DNA of 64,000 bases from Streptomyces sp. NBC_01451 (GTDB lineage: Bacteria; Actinomycetota; Actinomycetes; Streptomycetales; Streptomycetaceae): the NCBI RefSeq assembly GCF_036227485.1, contig NZ_CP109479.1, positions 7,502,001 through 7,566,000 on the forward strand, in the 5' to 3' direction. The position numbers were made by a program, and so were the translations under genes. Position 1 is the stretch's first letter. Every line of letters starts with the position of its first letter. The notes beneath the pieces are model-generated. The model was not told where the DNA came from and did no database searches. It saw only the letters and a program-made list of their open reading frames with translations. Below are positions 59,470 to 64,000 of this stretch, in pieces.

Positions 59470-59937
59470 GTGAAGCTTGATTCGATGTACCAGGAAGTCA
59501 TCCTGGACCACTACAAGCACCCGCACGGGCGCGGTCTCCGGGATGGCGACGCCGAGGTGCACCACGTCAACCCGACGTGCGGCGACGAGATCACCCTGCG
59601 CGTGAAGTACGACGGCGCGACGATCAGTGATGTCTCGTACGAGGGCCAGGGGTGCTCGATCAGCCAGGCGTCGGCCTCCGTGCTGAACGAGCTCCTGGTC
59701 GGCAAGGAACTGTCCGAGGCGCAGAAGATCCAGGAGACCTTCCTGGAACTGATGCAGTCCAAGGGCCGGCTCGAACCGGACGACGCGATGGAGGAGGTGC
59801 TGGAGGACGCTGTCGCGTTCGCCGGTGTCTCCAAGTACCCCGCCCGGGTGAAGTGCGCGCTGCTCAGCTGGATGGCGTGGAAGGACGCGACGGCCCAGGC
59901 CCTGGGCTCGGACGCCGCCGAAAGGAAGACGGCATGA
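59470..59937 (+). CDS. sufU: SufU-type zinc sulfur acceptor
   Basis: A 155-residue zinc protein that receives persulfide sulfur from SufS. The three cysteines are in NPTCGDEIT, YEGQGCSISQA and VKCALLSW; an Asp at the first position (GDE) completes the zinc site. The insertion between the second and third cysteine marks it as SufU and not the IscU scaffold. It starts at GTG, and its stop overlaps sufT as ATGA. Confidence 0.95.
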   Translation: MKLDSMYQEVILDHYKHPHGRGLRDGDAEVHHVNPTCGDEITLRVKYDGATISDVSYEGQGCSISQASASVLNELLVGKELSEAQKIQETFLELMQSKGRLEPDDAMEEVLEDAVAFAGVSKYPARVKCALLSWMAWKDATAQALGSDAAERKTA

Positions 59938-60266
59938 GCGAGACCATCGAGATGAAGCCGGCCTCGGAGGACGAGGTCCGCGAGGCGCTGTACGACGTCG
60001 TCGACCCCGAACTGGGCATCGACGTCGTCAATCTGGGTCTGATCTACGGCATCCACATCGACGACGCGAACATCGCGACGATCGACATGACCCTGACGTC
60101 GGCGGCCTGCCCGCTCACGGACGTCATCGAGGACCAGGCCAAGTCCGCCACGGACGGCATCGTCAACGAACTGCGCATCAACTGGGTGTGGATGCCGCCG
60201 TGGGGCCCGGACAAGATCACCGACGACGGGCGGGACCAGCTCCGGGCGCTCGGGTTCAACGTCTGA
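59934..60266 (+). CDS. sufT: MIP18/PaaD-like Fe-S assembly protein SufT
   Basis: A 110-residue protein of the DUF59/MIP18 family. VVDPELGIDVVNLGLIYGI near residue 26 and TSAACPLTDVIEDQ near 60, whose cysteine is conserved, define the family; the end is WMPPWGPDKITDDGRDQLRA. SufT helps mature Fe-S proteins under high demand. Last gene of the operon, followed by a perfect 17-bp terminator. Confidence 0.94.
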   Translation: MSETIEMKPASEDEVREALYDVVDPELGIDVVNLGLIYGIHIDDANIATIDMTLTSAACPLTDVIEDQAKSATDGIVNELRINWVWMPPWGPDKITDDGRDQLRALGFNV

Positions 60267-60292
60267 GGTTCGGTCCTCTCCCGCACCGCGTA

Positions 60293-60330
60293 CGAAAGCG
60301 GCGGCACCCTCTCGGGTGCCGCCGCTTTCG
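60293..60330. terminator. Perfect 17-bp bidirectional terminator of the suf operon
   Basis: CGAAAGCGGCGGCACCC (60293-60309), loop TCTC, GGGTGCCGCCGCTTTCG (60314-60330). Both ends have A/T tracts, so it can serve the convergent AbfB-type gene as well. Confidence 0.9.
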
Positions 60331-60337
60331 TCGTGTC

Positions 60338-61210
60338 TCAGGCCAGCGGGTTCACGACGCGGAAGGCGAAGTCCTGGCGGTTCGTGGTGTTGTAGCCCCA
60401 CGGGTCCAGACGTATCTGGAAGTCCTTCTGGCGCAGCGCGTAGTTGGGGTAGTTCACGGACTGGAACAGCACCGCGTCCGAATACCCCGCGTACGCGGCG
60501 CAGAAGGTGGCGTCCTGCTTGAACAGCGCGGAGCCGTCGTTGCCTTCGGCGCGCAGGATGAAGTTGCGGTGGCGCAGGTACTTGCCGTCGTGCGTCTTGA
60601 ACGAGTAGCAGGAGCTGTTGGACAGCCCCTTGACGGCGTCGAAGGTGGAGTCCTCGCGGGATTCCGAGCCGCGGACCTGGTCGAGCTTCACCAGGCCGTC
60701 TGACACGTGCCAGTAGCGGCCGGGGTAGCTGGCCGCCTCGACGGACTTCCAGATGTGCGACCCCGACTGTCCACCAGGAGCGGCGGAGGACTTGCCGGGG
60801 GACGGGGAGGTGGCGGGCTTCGCGGGAGTCTCCTTGGCGGGCGCGGAGGCGGAGCCCTTGACGTCCGGCGCGGGGGCCGCGGCGGACGGCGAGGCCGATG
60901 TGGTCGGCTGGGCCGACGACAGGCCGCTCTTTCCGTTCGGCGGTGTGTCCTCGGACGCCGACGGGGAGGCGAAGGTGAGGAGACCGGGGTACGTCGAACC
61001 GGGCGAGGGCACGGGGGCCTTCGCCACGGGCACCGGTTCCTCGGCCTGCTGGTCCGTGACGATGATCGCGGTCACACAGGCGGCCACGACCGACAGGGCC
61101 AGGGTGCCCGCCATCCAGAGCCGTCGCGTCCCGGGCACACGCGAGGTGTCCGGGGCCCAGCCGTTCTCCCACGGTTGAGTCGGGATGAGCCGGGGCTTTT
61201 CTTCTGCCAT
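60338..61210 (-). CDS. Membrane-anchored AbfB (arabinose-binding) domain protein
   Basis: A 290-residue surface protein. A short cytoplasmic N-terminus precedes one membrane helix (LWMAGTLALSVVAACVTAII, about residues 31-50). Residues about 60-150 are a Ser/Pro/Ala-rich stalk. The C-terminal 140 residues match the AbfB beta-trefoil: AASYPGRYWHVSDGLVKLDQ, DSTFDAVKGLSNSSCYSFKT, KYLRHRNFILRAEG and ATFCAAYAGYSDAVLFQSVN are repeated units of this sugar-binding fold (CBM42). No catalytic domain is attached. It is likely a cell-surface carbohydrate-binding protein. It converges on the suf operon. Confidence 0.82.
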   Translation of the reverse strand: MAEEKPRLIPTQPWENGWAPDTSRVPGTRRLWMAGTLALSVVAACVTAIIVTDQQAEEPVPVAKAPVPSPGSTYPGLLTFASPSASEDTPPNGKSGLSSAQPTTSASPSAAAPAPDVKGSASAPAKETPAKPATSPSPGKSSAAPGGQSGSHIWKSVEAASYPGRYWHVSDGLVKLDQVRGSESREDSTFDAVKGLSNSSCYSFKTHDGKYLRHRNFILRAEGNDGSALFKQDATFCAAYAGYSDAVLFQSVNYPNYALRQKDFQIRLDPWGYNTTNRQDFAFRVVNPLA

Positions 61211-61384
61211 GCGCTGTTCCTCCGGCGTCGCCTGTGGCGAACGTGTGAACGAGTGGTTGAAACAGTAATGGACGCGAGGCTAGGTGACGTCCAGTGCCGT
61301 GAGAAGGGTTGTTTCCTCAATGAGACCGGGGGCCGGGGGAGTTGGTGGCGAGGTGCGGAGTGAGGGTGGGTTTGGGCAGTTGCT

Positions 61385-61422
61385 GTGTACGGACGTACGC
61401 ATCGATGCGTACACTCGTACAC
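61385..61422. promoter_or_regulatory. 38-bp palindromic operator abutting the SMR start codon
   Basis: GTGTACG, three bases, GTACGCATC | GATGCGTAC, three bases, CGTACAC. Only the three-base spacers break the symmetry. It ends one base before the ATG and contains the likely -10 TACACT (61410-61415), seven bases from the ATG. A TetR gene in the same operon is the probable ligand. Confidence 0.82.
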
Positions 61423-61743
61423 ATGGGATATGTGTTGCTGGTCGGAGCCATCGCCGCCGAGGTGGGTGCCACGACCGCCATGAAGTACAGCGACGGTTTC
61501 AGCAGGTTGTGGCCCTCCGTGCTGACCGGCCTGGGGTATGCCGTCGCTTTCGTGCTGCTCGCACAGACGCTGAAGACCGTCTCCGTCGGAACGGCGTACG
61601 CGATCTGGTCGGGGATCGGGACGGCGGCTGTCGCGACGATCGGGGCGGTGTTCCTCGGGGAGGGCATGAGTGTGACGAAGGTCGCGGGAATCGTGCTCAT
61701 CATCGGCGGGGTCGTCGTGCTCAACATGGGTGGTGCGCACTGA
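61423..61743 (+). CDS. Small multidrug resistance (SMR) efflux protein
   Basis: A 106-residue, four-helix proton antiporter of the EmrE/QacE/Sug family. The essential membrane glutamate is in LLVGAIAAEVGATTAMKYS (helix 1); VSVGTAYAIWSGIGTAAVAT and GIVLIIGGVVVLNM are the later conserved segments. AIWSGIG fits drug-exporting members well. It starts at the ATG right after the palindrome, suggesting a leaderless message. Its stop overlaps the tetR start by one base (TGATG). Confidence 0.93.
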   Translation: MGYVLLVGAIAAEVGATTAMKYSDGFSRLWPSVLTGLGYAVAFVLLAQTLKTVSVGTAYAIWSGIGTAAVATIGAVFLGEGMSVTKVAGIVLIIGGVVVLNMGGAH

Positions 61744-62282
61744 TGGTGCGGCGGTACGACCCCGAGCGGCGCCAGCGGATCATCGACGCGGCGATCCGGG
61801 TGGTGGGGGAGAAGGGCATCGCCGGACTGAGCCATCGGTCGGTGGCGGCGGAGGCGGATGTGCCGCTGGGGTCCACGACGTATCACTTCAGCACCCTCGA
61901 CGAACTGCTCGTCGCCGCGCTCAGGCAGGCGAACGAGGGCTTCGCGAAGGTGGTGGCCGCGCGGGGCGGGCTGCGGGACGACCGGGCCGATCTGGCGGGG
62001 GAGCTTGCCGGGCTGCTGGGGGAGTGGCTGTCGGGGGACCGGGCGGGGGTCGAGCTGGAGTGCGAGCTGTATCTGGCGGCGCTCCGGCGGCCGGCGCTGC
62101 GGTCCGTTGCCGCCGAATGGGCCGAGGGGGTCGCCGAGTTGCTGGGCGGGCGGACGGACGCGGTCACCGCGCGGGCGCTGGTGGCGGTGATGGACGGGAT
62201 CTGTCTCCAGGTGCTGCTCACGGGCGGTGTCTACGACGAGGGGTTCGCCCGGGAGGTGTTCGGGAGGGTGCTGCGGGTCTGA
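61743..62282 (+). CDS. TetR-family repressor of the SMR pump
   Basis: A 179-residue regulator. The helix-turn-helix spans residues about 8-54 (RQRIIDAAIRVVGEKGIAGL, HRSVAAEADVPLGSTTYHFS). The C-terminal ligand domain is alpha-helical and variable. Translationally coupled to the SMR gene, so it most likely binds the 38-bp palindrome and represses both genes until an SMR substrate is present. Confidence 0.92.
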   Translation: MVRRYDPERRQRIIDAAIRVVGEKGIAGLSHRSVAAEADVPLGSTTYHFSTLDELLVAALRQANEGFAKVVAARGGLRDDRADLAGELAGLLGEWLSGDRAGVELECELYLAALRRPALRSVAAEWAEGVAELLGGRTDAVTARALVAVMDGICLQVLLTGGVYDEGFAREVFGRVLRV

Positions 62283-62297
62283 CGCGGGAGGGTTTCC

Positions 62298-62375
62298 GTC
62301 CCCGCCGCCCGTGCCCGTCCCCTCCTCGGGGGTCCGCCCCCGAACGCCCGCTCCTGGAACGCCGGAGGGGCTGGA
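62298..62375. repeat. Second copy of the pgi/pgl-type palindromic repeat
   Basis: The stretch with CCCCGCCGCCCGTGCCCGTC and, after GGGGGTCCGCCCCCGAACG, the GCTCCTGGAACGCCGG core matches one arm of the repeat at 39840-40022, with substitutions. It lies between tetR and dapD. The remaining bases to 62450 hold nothing else. Confidence 0.65.
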
Positions 62376-62451
62376 TGATGCCTGCCGGGGGACTGTGACC
62401 GGCCCTTGAGATCCGTTCCGTGCTGGTTCGCCCCTGCGGGCTCGGGCAAGT

Positions 62452-62457
62452 TAGGTT
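62452..62457 (+). promoter_or_regulatory. -10 element of dapD (leaderless)
   Basis: TAGGTT six bases before the dapD ATG. Confidence 0.45.
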
Positions 62458-62463
62458 TTCTCC

Positions 62464-63453
62464 ATGACCGACACGACTGCTTCCCGCACCACCGGCGCCG
62501 TGGCCGCCGGGCTTGCCACCGTCGCCGCCGACGGCACCGTTCTCGACACCTGGTTCCCCGCCCCCGAACTGTCCGCCGAGCCCGGCCCCGCCGGTACCGA
62601 GCGGCTGTCCGTCGAGCGGGCCGTCGAGGCGCTCGGCGAGGGTGCGGCGAAAGCGGTCGGACCGGACGCGCGCCGGGGCGTCGAGGTGGTCGCCGTCCGT
62701 ACGGTCATCGCCTCCCTCGACGACAAGCCGCTCGACGCGCACGACGTCTACCTCCGCCTCCACCTGCTCTCGCACCGGCTCGTGAAGCCGCACGGGCAGT
62801 CCCTGGACGGCATGTTCGCCCACCTCGCCAACGTCGCCTGGACCTCGCTCGGCCCGGTCGCGGTGGACGACGTCGAGAAGGTGCGGCTCAACGCCCGCGC
62901 CGAGGGCCTGCACCTCCAGGTCACGTCCATCGACAAGTTCCCCCGCATGACCGACTACGTGGCTCCCAAGGGCGTCCGCATCGCCGACGCCGACCGGGTG
63001 CGCCTCGGCGCGCACCTCGCCGAGGGCACGACCGTCATGCACGAGGGCTTCGTCAACTTCAACGCGGGCACGCTCGGTACGTCGATGGTCGAGGGCCGCG
63101 TCTCCGCCGGAGTCGTGGTCGGCGACGGTTCCGACATCGGCGGCGGTGCCTCGACGATGGGCACGCTGTCCGGTGGCGGCCAGGTCCGTATCACCATCGG
63201 CGAGCGCTGCCTGGTGGGCGCCGAGGCCGGCGTGGGAATCGCGCTCGGCGACGAGTGCGTGGTCGAGGCCGGGCTGTACGTCACCGCCGGCACCCTCGTC
63301 ACCATGCCCGACGGACAGATCGTCAAGGCCCGTGAACTCTCCGGCGCCTCCCACATCCTCTTCCGCCGCAACTCCGTCACGGGCAGGGTCGAGGCCCGTC
63401 CGAACAACGCGGTCTGGGGCGGCCTGAACGAGGTCCTGCACAGCCACAACTGA
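62464..63453 (+). CDS. dapD: Tetrahydrodipicolinate N-succinyltransferase
   Basis: A 329-residue enzyme of the succinylase route to diaminopimelate and lysine. The C-terminal half is a left-handed beta-helix of hexapeptide repeats ([60 protein letters not shown]). [11 protein letters not shown] is a conserved active-site segment. The length and order match the actinobacterial DapD form, which differs from the shorter E. coli enzyme. No Shine-Dalgarno is seen; TAGGTT six bases upstream suggests a leaderless start. Confidence 0.95.
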   Translation: MTDTTASRTTGAVAAGLATVAADGTVLDTWFPAPELSAEPGPAGTERLSVERAVEALGEGAAKAVGPDARRGVEVVAVRTVIASLDDKPLDAHDVYLRLHLLSHRLVKPHGQSLDGMFAHLANVAWTSLGPVAVDDVEKVRLNARAEGLHLQVTSIDKFPRMTDYVAPKGVRIADADRVRLGAHLAEGTTVMHEGFVNFNAGTLGTSMVEGRVSAGVVVGDGSDIGGGASTMGTLSGGGQVRITIGERCLVGAEAGVGIALGDECVVEAGLYVTAGTLVTMPDGQIVKARELSGASHILFRRNSVTGRVEARPNNAVWGGLNEVLHSHN

Positions 63454-63603
63454 CGTACGCCGCCTACCCCGGCCGCGGTCCGCGGGTTCCGGCGGGAGCG
63501 GTTCTGGAAGGGTCGTGAGTCGTATCGCGCGCCGACGCGACGGTACGGTTCCCGGCCCTTCCCGGGTTTCCGGTCCCCGGGCCGTCGGCCTCCGGCGGGG
63601 TGG

Positions 63604-64000
63604 CTACGCGGTCAACTCCTCGTACGCCGCCAGTAGTTCGTCCGTTGCCGCCCGGTCGGCCGGTCGCAGCGGTGCCCGCACCGGGCCCGAGGGCAGGCCC
63701 AGCGCGCCGAGCAGGGCCTTGGCCGTGACCGCGCCCGGCAGTCCGGACGCCATCATCAACTCGATGAGCGGAAGCGCCTGTTGCTGGAGGCGGGCGGCCT
63801 CGGTGGTCCCGCCCGCGCCGAACGCGTCGATGACGGACCGGAAGTGCCGGGGGACCGCGTTGGCCACGGTGCTGATGTAGCCGGCGCCACCCAGCGCGTA
63901 CAGTGCCAGCACGTATTCGTCGCAGCCCGTGTAGAACGCCAGGCCGGTCCGGGACAGGACCTTCTGGGTGCCCATCAGGTCGTACGCGCAGTCCTTCACG
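63604..64000 (-). CDS. DapA-family aldolase/synthase, 3' part only
   Basis: The window ends inside this gene; about 132 C-terminal residues are visible. VKDCAYDLMGTQKVL at the edge fits the region of the Schiff-base lysine in the DapA/NanA family, and FYTGCDEYVLALYALGGAGY with ISTVANAVPRHFRSVI matches the GxDxxxL and GxxGxISxxANxxP pattern. The convergent dapD would fit a lysine-pathway role, but many actinobacterial DapA paralogues act on other keto acids. The rest lies beyond position 64000. Confidence 0.85.
   Translation of the reverse strand, partial: VKDCAYDLMGTQKVLSRTGLAFYTGCDEYVLALYALGGAGYISTVANAVPRHFRSVIDAFGAGGTTEAARLQQQALPLIELMMASGLPGAVTAKALLGALGLPSGPVRAPLRPADRAATDELLAAYEELTA

Overview
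The window is high-GC, gene-dense actinobacterial chromosome and almost certainly Streptomyces. The evidence is the gene order (uvrB, uvrA, uvrC-rapZ-yvcK-whiA, gap-pgk-tpiA-secG, rbpA, pgi / pgl-opcA-zwf-tal-tkt / ctaB, ctaA, sufR-B-D-Rieske-C-S-U-T, dapD), the sporulation regulator WhiA, the RNA polymerase-binding protein RbpA, mycothiol-type enzymes, frequent GTG starts and ATGA/GTGA stop-start overlaps. It is core chromosome: I see no insertion sequence, prophage, tRNA, rRNA or CRISPR array.

Layout. 1-7000: ogt (-), an MHYT membrane sensor, uvrB, then a TerD gene and a TerD protein fused to a degenerate FtsK-like domain. 7000-8300: a TerC-type membrane protein behind a yybP-ykoY-type (manganese) riboswitch. 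8400-13100: small barrel protein, Ca2+/H+ antiporter, MHS transporter, S66 peptidase, aroQ. 13100-15700: polar amino-acid ABC importer (-). 16000-20600: MBL hydrolase and DinB/MDMPI-like enzyme (-), uvrA (+). 20700-23750: sugar kinase and LacI repressor with an elaborate operator, and a Streptomyces-type HTH protein. 24060-29290: uvrC-rapZ-yvcK-whiA operon. 29455-32406: large secreted zinc carboxypeptidase. 32600-36700: gap, pgk-tpiA, secG, rbpA. 36800-40000: MFS exporter, pgi. 40065-46683 (-): pentose phosphate operon tkt-tal-zwf-opcA-pgl. 47000-53430: haem A synthesis genes ctaB and ctaA, with small unknowns, an amidohydrolase, a nucleotidyltransferase and an ABC-2 exporter between and beside them. 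53650-60266: SUF iron-sulfur operon. 60338-64000: AbfB-domain membrane protein, SMR pump with TetR repressor, dapD, and the edge of a dapA-like gene.

The strongest unifying signal is regulatory. The RecA-NDp / PafBC promoter motif (TTGTCRGTG, 8 bases, TANNNT) occurs exactly before ogt, uvrB, uvrA and an MFS exporter, with one mismatch before terD and in degenerate form before uvrC. The window therefore reads as part of a LexA-independent DNA-damage regulon. It links alkylation repair and all three UvrABC subunits to two less expected members: a TerD/FtsK-like module next to a Mn-riboswitch-controlled TerC gene, and a drug-type exporter. Other regulatory features are a 38-bp palindrome abutting the SMR pump start codon, nested LacI operators, an iron-box-like site before sufR, strong hairpins separating gap from pgk, and two dispersed Streptomyces palindromic repeat families.
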